From Diplodia intermedia (lineage: Eukaryota > Ascomycota > Dothideomycetes > Botryosphaeriales > Botryosphaeriaceae), in assembly GCA_021495925.1 (NCBI GenBank), contig JAKEKT010000067.1:141527-205526 (forward strand): DNA of 64,000 nucleotides, in the 5' to 3' direction. The notes under the pieces are model-generated. The model did not search any database. It was not told the DNA's origin and worked only from the letters and a program-made list of their open reading frames with translations. This document shows, one piece after another, positions 44,923 through 57,239 of this stretch (position 1 is the stretch's first letter; each line of letters starts with the position of its first letter). The position numbers were made by a program, and so were the translations under genes.

Positions 44923-45885
44923 GCCACTCTGGGTTCTTGGGATATCCTCTTTACCTTCTGCATTGTCCTTTCCTTTCCCTTTTCAGCGGCAAAAAAGCGA
45001 GCACAGGGCAAGCATTAGGAGTTTTCCTTTCCTTGGCGTTGGTGCGTGTCAATGGTAGATGAAGGCGGGCGTGGGTGTTTACTGTGTAAGGGGCATCATT
45101 TGAACGGGAAAAGGCTGTGACAGGTCTTCTTTTTTATGGATGAAGCGCGGATCGTCTGCTTTCCGACTCATTAGTATATTTTCGGCTTGCCCCTGGTCTG
45201 GGTACTGCATCTTTTACTGCATGCGGCAGCGGACAGCTGGCCCTTTTTCCCCCCCCCCTCGAGAGGCGCAAGTCGTCTAATACCTCAGACCACGGCCAGC
45301 AATGCAAGATAGCTTTCTGAAACAGTAAAGTGTCGAGCGCTTCGTGGCATTATGTGCGCTCAACAAGACATGGACGAGTACAATAGCAAATCAAATCTGG
45401 GGCCCGTCTCCATCACATAGTGACTATGGAAGAAGCATCGCGCCAGTTTTAAGGCACTTCAAGCAACCGTTCAGGTGCGCAATGCCCTCAGGATTGCGAA
45501 GCAGCTTAGACTCAGGGCGGTGCATCAGTTGTCGGTGGTGTCGGCGACTCGTAGCTCCAAACGCCGACCTGCCTCGGTTGGAAGCCGAGTCGGCTCTCCC
45601 CAACCATCGCCGCCAAAAATCATTTTCTGTTGAAAGACGGAGCGCATCAGCTAACGGTGCCTTGCAGCGACCTCCATTTGATTTGGCCACACCGCTAGGC
45701 CGTTGCGCTTCACAATTGCCTCCCGCTCAATCGAGCTCTGCTTTGTCGACGGCTATTGCTTAGCCACCGCCCATCGCAACGACCATCGCGGGCACTGTCT
45801 TGCTTGCCTTCACCACGACCTACGGACCTCCGTTACCGGTCTTCGCGCCGAAGCCATCCCGCCCACTCGGTCCACCGAACTGACA
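44923..45885. other. Intergenic spacer
   Basis: Contains a poly-C run near 45249-45259. The PHS1 frame is open upstream to 45703, but the conserved start is at 45886. No other gene supported. Confidence 0.4.
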
Positions 45886-46775
45886 ATGTCCTCCACCGCC
45901 CCAACAACGAAGCCTAAGGCGGGTACCAGCACCGTCGCCCAGACCTATCTTCTCTCGTACAATGCGGCTTCGGCGTTGCTGTGGACGGCCGTGTTGGGCC
46001 GCGTCGTGCTGCTGGTGCCGCTGGTCGGCTTGACCAACGTCTTTGGCGGCGTCGACGACTTCGTGCGTTGGGTGCAGACGTTGGCGCTGGCCGAGGTAGG
46101 ACATGCAGCTTTTGGTGAGTCTTTGGTCATCTGGAGGGAACTACGAGATATGCATGTTAGATTGGTGAAGGCGGTATTGGCGCAGGCATTTGCTGTGCGC
46201 AGGGGAGGAAAGCTGCCAGGAAGGCAGAAGAAGACGTGGACAGAGGGATAGAGAGCAGACACTAGGGCGATGTGCTGACCGCAATGGTCTTTCTCCAGGC
46301 ATCGTCCGCGCGCCTCTCCTCACCACCCTCATGCAAGTGGCCTCCCGCCTCTTGCTGGTGTGGGGCATCGCCTATCCCTTCCCAGAATCGACCGCGCACT
46401 CTCCCGCCTTCGCCGGCATGCTGATTGCCTGGTCCGTCACCGAGGTCATCCGCTACAGTTACTTTGTCTTCCTGTTGAGCAGTGGCAAGGTTCCGGCCAT
46501 TCTGAGTTGGCTGCGGTACAATACCTTCTACGTGCTCTACCCGCTCGGCATCTCTTGTGAGTGCTGGTTGGTTTTCAGGGCTACGGGCCCCGCTGCCGAA
46601 CTGAACCCGCTCATCGCCTACGGCTTGTGGGCTGTGCTGGCCATTTACGTGCCTGGTATGTCTTTTTTCGTGCCTCCTTTTTCTGAGTTAACCTGTGTCA
46701 GGCTCGTACATCCTTTACTCGCACATGATGGCCCAAAGGCGCAGGGTCATGCGCGGAAAGAAGAGGGCCGACTAG
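45886..46775 (+). CDS. PHS1: Very-long-chain 3-hydroxyacyl-CoA dehydratase (PHS1/HACD)
   Basis: ER membrane enzyme of the fatty-acid elongation cycle that dehydrates 3-hydroxyacyl-CoA. Exons 45886-46114, 46299-46655 and 46702-46775 give 219 aa (yeast Phs1 is 217). The first intron, 184 bp, is longer than most here. Hydrophobic segments cover about six membrane spans. Family motifs: YNAASALLW, FVRWVQTLALAEVGHAA, IVRAPLLTTLMQVASRLLLVWGI, AWSVTEVIRYSYF, and the catalytic Tyr...Glu pair within FYVLYPLGISCE. The C-terminal tail RGKKRAD is basic, compatible with ER retention though not a perfect KKxx. Confidence 0.92.
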
Positions 46776-49460
46776 GCGGGCAATCGTAGATATGGAGGCA
46801 AAAAAGCCAGATAATAGCGCTGTCACGAGAACCTTGGATGCTCAGAGTCGGTTGGGATCCTGGTACTAGGTTTCCGGTAATTCGACTGGCTAACACTGTC
46901 TTCACAAGCGCAAACTCAATGGATCCTTGTGTAAAAAAGATGTGGGACGGACGTTTCACAATAGAAAAGGAGAGGGCTGGACAGCCATATCCTGTCACCT
47001 ACCTAGACAAGACAGCGAGCATGTGTAAGATGAGTTGGCCGTCGCGCTTTGCATGTGCCTCGAACCCCTAGCCTACACACACTTGTCTCCAGGCGATCGA
47101 TCCCACAACTTCAAGTTCCTACAACCCTCCTCGATAATAGGACAATCAGCTCTGATAAGAAACAACAACAACAACAATATAATCTGCTAATGATTCCAAA
47201 TTTTTCCATGTTCTCCTGCGAAAAGCTCGGCGCCTCTCTCCCGAATGGAGCTCCATTGTTTCTAGCAGGTCCTTGTGCGCTGGCGCCCAACAGGCGTACC
47301 TACCGGCATCCCCCAGCCTATAACTGAGGTGGCATGCGTCGTGGCCAGTTCAGCATGTACATCACCCCCACCGATGATCCCCAGCTCAATGCGGGCCCGT
47401 GCACGTGTAGGCTTATCTGAACAAGCAAGTTGGCAGCAGGTTAGTAGTAAGTAGCACCTTCTGGCTCCGCGCATGAAGCGAATGAGGAAGGGAAGTCGTC
47501 CATATGCTTGGTCTGGCCCACCTTCGCAAGACGTGAAATGCCTTCACCTAGTGACCCCCGGTTACTGAGGGAAGTCCAATCAAAGATCTCATGAAACGGG
47601 ATCCGGAGTCGAGCTCATAGATCAATCAAAGGTTTATTCTCTCATCTTATCTCATGTACGCATAAGCAACTCGCAAACTAATCTAAGGTATCTTCGCATC
47701 TGTCCGCTCGAGTCTCTGAAGGGGACTTAAGAATACACGCGCCCGAACCAAGAACCCCAGTGGCTCGAAACCAATGCCCACGTACGCACCATACCATAAA
47801 CGCCAATAAGCCGGTGAGAGTTTAACAAAGTGCTAGAAAATATGCGTCTTCATCAAACGAATGAAACAATGTGTGCAGGCTCATTCACAGTGGACGCCCA
47901 TATTGCGTACGAGGTCCTGCCTGTTTGCTGGTTTGGTCGAACATCTGTACACGACCCGGAAAAAAATATTTGACAGAGAATGATGACGGTAGACAATGAG
48001 AATGCCAATCATGACGAACCGGCGATGAATTGCCGAGAACGCTTATGCTGTGTGATGCTCGCTAACGATGACGATGACAGTGAAAGCAATGACGAAGGTG
48101 GAGATGTGACGATCGTGGGGGGGAAAGCCGGCTGTGTTGACCAAAAAGCAGATTAGCCCTCGTCATCGGCAGTCGAGGTGCCGAGCCGAGAGGTTGCCTG
48201 ATGAAAGATGGTAGCAAGCCTGCCTGGTATTGGTCGTAATGTCGTGAATGATGAGTCCAACATGTCCTGAGGTCCCAGGGCAGGCGAGACCCGGCGAGCA
48301 CGTGGTCTGCAAGCGGCAGACAGCGAGGCGAGCAAGCAAGGCGGTCGAACGTGAAGGCATGTGCAGATTGCGAGACAATCGCGAGTTCGGCCCGGTGGAC
48401 GAACAATTTGCCGGCTTGGTGAGACGATAGTCAGGCGGCTAAGGTGCGCTGCGTCAGGTTGCAAAGAGGCAGACAAGACGCCAACAAGCAAGAGGCAGGT
48501 CAAGTCGGTGAGCTAACGGAGCCAGCAGAGAAGTGGAAGGTCCAGCGCCAGGAGCTTCGCTCGAGCTTCGGGCAGCAAAAAAACCCAATTTCGATTTTTC
48601 CGCTCCGGCGCGCTGCAGCCCCCACATAGCGGAGTCGAAACGAATTTTCCTGGAGCACCCGATGCAACCCGCGCCCACAGAAGCCACGCCCCGCCCAACC
48701 CGCGCCCATGCTCTTTTTTTGTCCGTTCCAGTCGTTTCCACCCAGTTGCCTAATGGAGTTAGCACCATTTATCCACCAGGGATGCCGGGCGCTGGGCGTT
48801 GGCGTCGTGTGCGTAGATTGCTTGCGGACGCCTAGCCGGCAAGGGCCTTTGCCTCCCGAAGTCACGGTAAGGCCGGGCGGCCCGAAGGTGGTGGAACCGG
48901 GCTTGAAGGCAGATCGCAGCGTGCATCGGCACGCCCAGCGTTGAAGGCCCGAAGCGGTGTGCAGGAAAAAAAATTGCCTGTAGCGCTCTGCGGGACGACC
49001 CTCATGTGATCGGATGCCATGTGTCGCGCACAAGGATGGATGTGGTCCTTGGGGATTGATGTCGACGCAGGGTCTCGCGTCTATTGCTTTTTCGCTTGGC
49101 GGGTCCGTTCGGGTGGGCGAAACCCCAATTTATTCCCGGTAGGGGGCGGCGGCAGAAATTCGATGGCGGCGGTCGACATTCGGGATGCTGAAATGGGATC
49201 ACACTCGATGTTGTCTTCCGGTTCGCGTCGCTAGCTGCAGCAAGGGCTGGTGCCGCAGAAATTTCCGGGAACCGGTGAGGTATGGAGCTTCGGGGCGAGT
49301 GCGCTTTTTGGAAGCTCCATCTGAGAGTCTCCTGCAGCGTATGCAGATCCAACGTAGTACCGGGACGGGAATTTGGTGCGCCCACGTCAACCCTTCCAAC
49401 CGCATCCCCTACGCCCCCTTATGCAAGTATGACTGTTCGTTGGAAATTCCCAAGAGCCGC
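46776..49460. other. 2.7 kb gap without a supported gene
   Basis: Lies between two gene 3' ends (PHS1 plus, 49461 gene minus). Contains a short CAA repeat near 47162-47177 and several short open frames without motifs. Nothing further supported. Confidence 0.45.
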
Positions 49461-50918
49461 TCAGCACGCGTCTGCCAACACACCTGCCCAACGGACCGGA
49501 ACCCCGTTCACTGCGTCCTCCTCTTCGCTACGCGCGCTGGTTTTGCGAGGCGGAAGCCATATCCTGGCCTTACCCATGGCACGCGCGTCGAGCTTGCCCT
49601 CGCGGCGCATGTTCATCTCCAGCACAATGACACGTAGGAAGTCGCTGTTCTCGCGGGGTTCTCTCTGGCGCACGGCTGGCTGCGGGCTCAGCGCACGACC
49701 GGCTTCCGACGCGGGGTCCGTGGTACGGCGCTTGCCGCGAGATTGGCTGCGTGAGCGGCGCTCATATGTTTGCATCTGAATCATGGGCCCGTCGCCGGGG
49801 TCATCCACGGGTTGGCCGTGCAAGAGAGCCTCGTGTAGCTGCTGCGAGAGTTCAGTCGGAGAAAGCGCCCTGTTCGAAGTGCTCGGGTTGAGGTAGCGGC
49901 GGAGAGCTGGATCGGGGGTGCCCTGGAAGTTCTTAGGGCGCATCTCGCTTGCGAATCGGGGAGACAGCAGGGAGCGGGTGAGGAGATCCTCCGGCGGAAC
50001 GCTCGGGGCTGTGAAGTTGGAAAACGACTTGGCCGCCGACTTCAGGGCCTGTATGGATGCAGTGAGATTTGAGGTGAAAGCTGACTTCAACCTTGATGCA
50101 GGCGCCTGGCGTTCAATCTTGACCTCAGGGGCCGGGGGCTCCGGTGCGTCCTCTTCACTCTCGACGAAGCCATAATGCAGCAGCGGGTGGTCGAGAATAG
50201 CCTCCTCTTTTGGTGGTGATGACACGACCCTCTTCTCCCTCCGCTCGCCTGCTCGTCTTGCCAACGACGGCGACCTCGGAGTGGAAGGGCTGCTCCAAGA
50301 GAGAATGGACCGATCTTCGTCCAGGTCGGGCACAGACGGGATGGACTCGCTCGAGATGGAGCGAGGAGAGACGAAGTCGCGTTCCTTTTGGCTGGCGTCC
50401 TCAAAGCTCAAGCTATCGTCAGTATCGCAATCCTCGACACGCTCCAACAGAATGTCCAGCGGCGATCCGTAGCTGCCCGGTGAAATCTCCTTGTCCTCGG
50501 CTCTCCATTCCTCGATAAGCTCGTCGATAGAGATGCGGCGGTCGGCATACTGAAGGCGACGGCGCGGCGAAGAGGCGCGGCGCGGCCGGGGGATCGACGT
50601 CACAGCGAGCAATGCTGCGACAGCGGGCGGAACGGTGTTGGGGTGGTGCTCGGATGCCGAGCGGTGCTTGCACGAGCTGTGAGGACCTCTGGTGCGGGCG
50701 GGCTGCGGAGCTTGTTGGGGCTGGTTGCGGGCCGGGATGACCATGGGTTTCGAATGGGCGGGCTTCGCAGAGAGCTGCTGGGGAGCAGAGGGCCGCGGTG
50801 ATTGTTTCCGGGGGGGTGGCTGGGCGGGTGAACGGGATCGCGGCATCCTGACGGAACCCATGCTGCGGTCGGGGGGAGGGTGGTGGGAGGTGTAGCGGTA
50901 GGAGCGTGGAACCATCAT
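49461..50918 (-). CDS. Uncharacterised disordered protein with ordered C-terminal motif
   Basis: Single exon, 485 aa from the ATG at 50918 (a second ATG follows directly). The frame stays open upstream to 51314, but that part is low-complexity. The N-terminus is Pro/Ser/Arg-rich with SRSPAQPPPRKQSPRPS; then an ordered patch RRISIDELIEEWRAED, acidic SSES/DSLSFED segments, and a helical SLTAS-like region with ASIQALKSAAKSFSNF. The C-terminal ENSDFLRVIVLEMNMRREGK and GKARIWLPPRK look like a compact conserved block. I do not recognise a family. Nuclear or cytoskeletal roles would be guesses. Confidence 0.6.
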   Translation of the reverse strand: MMVPRSYRYTSHHPPPDRSMGSVRMPRSRSPAQPPPRKQSPRPSAPQQLSAKPAHSKPMVIPARNQPQQAPQPARTRGPHSSCKHRSASEHHPNTVPPAVAALLAVTSIPRPRRASSPRRRLQYADRRISIDELIEEWRAEDKEISPGSYGSPLDILLERVEDCDTDDSLSFEDASQKERDFVSPRSISSESIPSVPDLDEDRSILSWSSPSTPRSPSLARRAGERREKRVVSSPPKEEAILDHPLLHYGFVESEEDAPEPPAPEVKIERQAPASRLKSAFTSNLTASIQALKSAAKSFSNFTAPSVPPEDLLTRSLLSPRFASEMRPKNFQGTPDPALRRYLNPSTSNRALSPTELSQQLHEALLHGQPVDDPGDGPMIQMQTYERRSRSQSRGKRRTTDPASEAGRALSPQPAVRQREPRENSDFLRVIVLEMNMRREGKLDARAMGKARIWLPPRKTSARSEEEDAVNGVPVRWAGVLADAC

Positions 50919-53900
50919 GACTGCGAGCGGTGGTAATATGCTCAGGCTGGCGGGCTCGGGCGGCGCGCGGTGGAGCAGGTGGTGGTGACGTTGGCCCGGC
51001 CTAGGCTCCGAAGCTACTGCCACTTGCCGAGCAGTCTCGTAATGGAAACAGGGCGTGTGAGGAGACGGCGAACATGAGGCTGACGGGCAGTTTTTGAGAG
51101 ATGAACAAAGGACACTCGGGCCTCGACAGGCAGCTCTTGGGCAGTGACAGCATAACAGCGCAGCACGGGGGCAGGCCGCATGCGCGGGTGCTTGATTACG
51201 GGAGTCGAGATAAGGGCTGCTGACTGCGCGCGGCTGGTGGCGAGGAAGGACTGACTTGGAACGCTGGCCAACCGCAGGCGCTGCAAGGGACGCAGCCAGC
51301 CGTATCGGCGGCATTACTACAGCCCACGCCTTCCCTTTGCTGCCGAGCGCGCAGGCGGCGGCCAGGGTCAGGGCCCCCGAGGGCGATCACTACATGGAGG
51401 AGGCCGGACGACTGGTAACCCACGCCGCTAGCGCAGCTGCCGTTAGACGCACGCGAGCAAGAGCCCGCCCCAGCCCTGCGCAGCGAAGCTCCAGCCACGG
51501 ATGCACGGTGTTCGCCCCGGCAAGCACAGCCCAGTCCAACCAGCTCAGGGTCTGCAAGCGCCGCCGGCCGAGTCTCGCGGTTGCGCGGTGGTGCTGTCGA
51601 CCGGACGCTTCGCGCGGCTGCCCGCCTTGCTGCGCTGTGACGCCGGCGCGCTGACGACTGCGCTCCGACGGTGCCTGCCAAGCTCGCTGTCGCATTCCTG
51701 ACGTATGGCCTGGTCTCGTGATGCGCCGCGGCCTCGCCGCCTGTCAGAGCGGCCGTCCTTATCTCTGTTGCAGCACCGCCGATGCACCCCACAACACCCG
51801 GGACTAGGTTAACTGCCCCCAAGCTTTCCAGTCCTCGCTCTTCGGGAAGCGCCTGCATCGCAATCGCACCCCCCCTTGCCCACCTGCCCCAGAGGCCAGC
51901 CATCGCCGCCGTCCAGCGCCGCAAAAGCCGCTGCGCGCGCCCACTCCACTGCGCGTCACCTGCCGGAGCTCCAGCGAACACAGACGCCACCCTACGCTGC
52001 AAGCAGCAGTCGTGGGTGCAGATCCGGGGTTGCAAGCCGCCCCTCAGCCCGCTCAACGCAGGCCCCTTCGCCCACCGCTCTCTGTGACCGATAAGCCTGC
52101 ATCCACCGGCCCATCACGCGCTGCGGCGAGCTCAACGTGGACAGATGATGGACGCGGCCACCTGTTGCGCTGCGGTGGGGCTGTTTCATGGTCCTCTGCG
52201 GCTCTCTGCTTGCGTGGCTAGCTGCTACTAGCTGTATAGCTGCCTGCCGTTGCCTATCTGACACGCGAGTCGTCTTCGTCATGCATTTACCGCCGCGTGC
52301 AGCCGTGATTTGGCAGCCTCCAGTTGCACTTCTGGCGCGGGATGACGGCAGCTACCTGCCTGCCTTATCTTGATTCCATTAGCTCGCTTGGTGTGATAAC
52401 CTGCTGCCGGGCCACCACGCTCCGAGTAGCTCATGACGCTGCTAGTGCGCCGATCCGTCTACGAGTACGATGCAGTTGAAGGCTTCAGGGCTGGAGAATT
52501 GGCGAATGGCCGCTGCCGCAAGTATCGCAAAGTGAACGCATTCAGTCCCTACAAGTCCCTGTACCGAATCGCACATGCCCTCGTCATTATTATCATGTTG
52601 AGCGTATCGTCGTGTGGTAGTCGTAGTGGTACAGTCTCAACCGCGGCTCGGTTTAGCATGGAGCGAGCACAATGCACCGGGCGCCTCTGTTCCGATCTGT
52701 CTAAGCGCAGCCTTCGTGTCGTATTTCCGCTACCAATAATGGCGCTTAAGACTGAGCAGCTCCCGCGCCCATCCCACCTGATGTTCGCAATGTAGGCACG
52801 CTAGTCTCCTTCATCATTGGGACGGCCGCGATGGCTGCGGAAGACTTCGCAAAGCTGATCATCTGCATTTGGAGTAACCCATGATCGTTCCCCATGTCTC
52901 AGCCTTCCTTATACACCAGCCTCATGTGAGGTAAATGTGCACAACATCGCACTCGTGTGGAGAAGGACACGCGACAGTACACAGTAGCGTACGCGCATTG
53001 CCGTGGCATGAAATAGGCAGCGCGTCGACCACCGAATGTCAACAAATTCTCCTCGCTGCAGATCCTCTTACACTGGTGCCCAAGCTTCTCGGCCCCCCCG
53101 GCGCTCATCACTAAATGCTAAAACGTACCCAGGCCGACAGCCGGCCGGCTCCCACTTTACGTATCCCGCGCCAATCAGCTTCAAGTTCAAAGGAACAGTG
53201 AAGCTGATCTAAGAAGCATTTGGTCAAGCGAGAGCCAGTTCTCCACCACTTCATCTGCTCTACGTTAAGCTCCAGAAAGTGCATCTCACCGCATTAGCAC
53301 GACCCTTTTCGTCTCGATGGACCAAAAAAAAAGAAAAAAGAAAAAAAAGTGGGACATCCGGTGGCCCTGCATATGCGGCGGGTGGGCCATAGCAGTTTAC
53401 CGAATCCTTGAGCCCCGCCGAGGACGCTACATGAGAAGCCGAAGCAAAAATGAAATTCGGACGTAGATGCGGTTTTCGAACCCGTACAAACCCGTCCAGG
53501 GATTGGACTCCACTGACAACGGAAGTATGGCCCACTTTCTGCAACATATATGTAGGCGGGCTCAGTGCTTTTACAACCCGCTATGGGCACCTCTTTAAGA
53601 ATGGGACTGCAAGTGAGCTTTGAGTACCCAATTTGCTCGAAAAATCACACCACGTCGGAAGATTTTTCGAAATCATACATGCTTGTTTGAAGGGCTCGCT
53701 TACTTTGCTTTGCTTTGATATGCTTACTCGCGCTGCACCGACTTTGATGTAGAGTAAGACAAGCCGACTAGGAAGTAGGTAGAACAAGTGGAAAGAACAC
53801 ATGTATAGGAAAACGAGGGAAACTGCAGACTCGAAGTTAGGAAGAGATCAGAAGAGAAAAGAAGAACACCAAAAGCCATTTCAATATGCAAGGGTGAGAA

Positions 53901-54684
53901 AGGCCCGCGAGGACACCGCCAGAAGCCACTACCTTTCCTTTCCTCGTCTCCAACATGAATGGCCGTAAGAAGAAAATAAGAGTCATCATTCATGCATCAC
54001 CCCACCACCCGTTATCACGACTACCCGCTTTCGCTTCTTGGCACCATTGCTCATTTGCTTCCATTCCCAATTATGGAGGGAGTCCTTCGTCTCTCTAGAC
54101 TGTCGTCAATAGAATTGATGCGAACAAAAAAAATTGGATGACGCATGGGGGTTAGCAACATAAAAAAAGACTTTGAAAAAGCCCTTCCGACCGTTACTCG
54201 TGGTATACAGACCGAAGTAGAAAAGACAAGAGAAAGGAAAAGTTGCTGTCCAGGCAGCATGTGGGTGACCAACTGCCCACCGTCCACAGCAGAGTGAAAC
54301 CGGGTTCTAATATTGTGTAGACGAACACACCTTGGTCCCGCCGGTGTGATCGTGGGCTGATAGGGTTGTGTGCCCCAAAATAGTGGATCATCTCTGCTGC
54401 AGACGGTGCGTAGCCTATAGAGGGTATCCATATAAGCAGAAAAAAGAAGAAGGAAAAAAAAAAGGCCATGATGAAGGAGATGCCGGAGCATCCACCTGAG
54501 CCGCAGATTTTCAGTCTATGTCGATGAAGTTTGGTTTTGTTGGTGTGCATAGCTCACAAAATGCTGCAATGACAGCTGGTTGGCTGTATTGGAAGGTTGG
54601 ACTGGCGTTCGATGACTGTGAGGTGAAGCACATTGCACTGTTTCGTCGTAACCAATAACTTATTCGTCCGTAAGTTGTTGGGAC
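50919..54684. other. 3.8 kb gap without a supported gene
   Basis: The left part is the upstream region of the minus-strand gene. A 286-codon minus-strand open frame (51196-52056) is Ala/Arg-rich and without motifs, and I treat it as chance in GC-rich DNA. A poly-purine A/G tract lies at about 53325-53350. The right end is the AT-richer 3' flank of ASE1. No RNA gene found by eye. Confidence 0.45.
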
Positions 54685-57239
54685 TCAATAGGTCTCATTG
54701 TCGTCTGTCCAGCCAGCTTCACTACCTTCAGCACTCATGAATCGATCGTCCTCGCGCTCGATCATCCGCTGAGTCGCACCGACCCCACGGATGCTTCCCG
54801 CCGGCCTCGATCTGCGGTGTGTGCTATTCAGCTCAGGGGTGTAGCGCTTCATGTGGTTGGCACGCAACTTGGCGTAGTAAGCTTCGCTAGCGTCTGGCTC
54901 AGGCTCAGACACGTCGCTGTATGTCTCCCAATTCTCTGACCCTGAGTGGGCAGTCTGCACAGTTGAGGAGGTGGTGGACGTCTGACGGCTGTCTGACCGA
55001 GCAGATGGGGGCGCCATTTGTGGGTAACTGCCACGGCCAGACTCAGGTCTGGCAAAAGACATGAACGAGCGGTCATCGTAGGGATCCTCCGGAGCAACGG
55101 AGCGGACAATGCTACCACGGTCCGACGAAGTTTCGCGGTCGTAGCCACGGGCCTCTGACGGAGGGGTAAATAAGTCTTTCATCTTTGGAGGTGGAGCACG
55201 CGGCGGTGCCATGTTACCGCGAATTGTAGAGTTGCCACGGATGGTTAAATCGTCTCTTCCGGGCTGGTAGTGGCGATCGCCCACAGAGTTGTTGCCATCC
55301 CGCATGCCTCTCAGTGGAGCGCGGCCGGGAATTTTGGTGGGGCTGCCGCCTCTGACACTACCGTTGGACGACACGGATGCAGATAGCGGGTTGTGTCCTC
55401 TGGAAATGCTACCAAAGCTGTAATCGGGATTGCTTCTGAAGCTAGCAGTGCTTTGGCTAAAGTTTGTCGAAGCTGGCGTTTTGGTCCGGGAAGGAGGTGC
55501 TTGTGCTCCGGTACGAACGCTGTTCGAGCGGGATATCGTACCTTCGCGAGACAACGACGATGCCGACTTACTCTGCTTGTGCAAAGTAGGTCTTTGAGTA
55601 GTCGGACCCGCAGATGGAGTCTTCGAGCGAGGCGGTAGGGCCCTTGCAGAAGCGGAATTGTCAAGCTCATCGAGATATCTCTCGCCCTGAACCAGGAACG
55701 GCCTGCCGTATTCGTCCTCGTAGACTTCGAGTGCCTTTCGGAGTTCAGTTTCGAGCTTTGGAAGCTCTTTTGCGATTCTCTTCCTCATCTTTTCCTCCCT
55801 CAAAAGCTTCCCAGGATCCCGTCGCTCACCCTTTTGGCCGCGACCCATGAGTCGGGATGCATCCTGTGCCGATGCGTTGAGCTCATCTCGGTCGTTTAGG
55901 ATGGACTTATGCCTGTCCAGCAAAGCAAGTATGGGAGCACGCTGCTCCTTTAAAGCCTCGAGTCGGTCAATCTCAGTCTCATGAGCTGAGAGGAGAGCAT
56001 CGCTGTAGACGTCTGCAAACTGTCAGCTACTTGCGTGAAGAGTGGATCATAGGCAATTACCTGAAAAAGCGGGCGTGAAATCCAGCATTTCCTCTTCGGA
56101 AAAGTAGAGGCTGTCCCAGAGCTGTTGGAGTCTGTCACGGGCATCCTCCACGAACAGGTGCATGTTCTGGCGCTTCAGCTCGTTTAGTCTGGCAAGCTCG
56201 TCCTCGTACTCGTTGATGGACCTTATGCCACAACCGCGATTGCCGGCCAGGAAAGCCTTGCGATCGGCTTCCTCAACTCCCAAGCGATCCCAAAGGCCCT
56301 CGATGTTGTTGCGAAGATCTCTCAGACGCCTCTCCCTTTGCGCCTTCTCCTCAACAAGCCTGTCCTTCCTGGCACGCAGGCGGTCCAAGTCATCCTGATG
56401 CAAACCCAACTGTTCAGGCGCATCTCTCGCAAACTCCAGAATAGCAGGATCGGTCTGTGCTTGAGGCGTCCCTAGCTCGGCCCACAGCGTGATGACCTCG
56501 TCCGCCGTTGACTGTACCCATCCCACGCGACGGGTATATTCTTCGTAAACCCGTGAAAATTCCTCATCGAGGGAATCAACATACGACGGCGAAACATCGA
56601 AGGTCGGGGAGATCTTCGCATTCGGCGATGTCGGAGGGAGCGTGATCTGGAGGAAGGAGGGTTCGAGATGCGAGGCGTATGATTCAAGAGCTTGCGCAAG
56701 TTCTGATAGCTGTTAGCATGCGGGTCGTTGACATGGGCAGGGAGATTTCAACTTGCTTTTAACCTGCTCAAAGCGTTCGCGGTGCTGTCTACCAACAGCC
56801 TTCTGTTTCTCCCTGAGGGTTTGGATGCAGCGGCTTAGAGGATACGTGATCTGTAGGTCCTCGTCCTCCGGGTTGTAACTGTCGCGTGCGGTCCTGCCTT
56901 CCAACGAAGCCTCCAGCTGCACGACGGTCTTAATCAGGCGTTGCGCCTCCTCAACCTTCTCGTTCTTCTCTCTGTCACAACGTCAGTCGTGTTAAGCCCA
57001 AGAGGCTTGTGGATTGGACGTACGCATTCACCAGCTTCAACTGGTTGTTCAGTGTTGCGGACAGCGCTGAGAAAAGCTGCAAGCTACGTCAGCACGAGGA
57101 GCGCGTGGCCGTGCAGCAACATACGCACCTCTGCCTCGCGTGATTCGCGCTCATGGTCGGGGACACCAATCTCGTCGAAGAGGCCGTGGAGCTGGCCGAT
57201 GATGGTGGTGACCTGCTGCGATAGGTAGCTAGTGTCCAT
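54685..57239 (-). CDS. ASE1: Anaphase spindle elongation protein (ASE1/PRC1/MAP65)
   Basis: Antiparallel microtubule bundler that builds the spindle midzone. Five exons, 57239-57129, 57076-57024, 56971-56764, 56709-56061 and 56012-54685 (introns 48-54 bp), give 782 aa. An N-terminal dimerising coiled coil is followed by a spectrin-like microtubule-binding region with IKTVVQLEASLEG, YPLSRCIQTLREKQ, EEFSRVYEEYTRRVGWV, ITLWAELG, NNIEGLWDRLGV and LQQLWDSLYFSEEEM, all typical of MAP65. The last ~300 residues are Ser/Arg/Pro-rich and disordered, with many possible CDK sites (SKTP, SPTK), as expected for cell-cycle control. The exon sum keeps one frame. Confidence 0.9.

Noticed and set aside
51196..52056. 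286-codon minus-strand open frame
   Set aside because: Ala/Arg/Gly-rich with no ordered segment; typical chance frame in GC-rich intergenic DNA.
53440..53490. tRNA-like B-box (GGTTCGA) on the minus strand
   Set aside because: No matching acceptor stem, A-box or anticodon arm around it.
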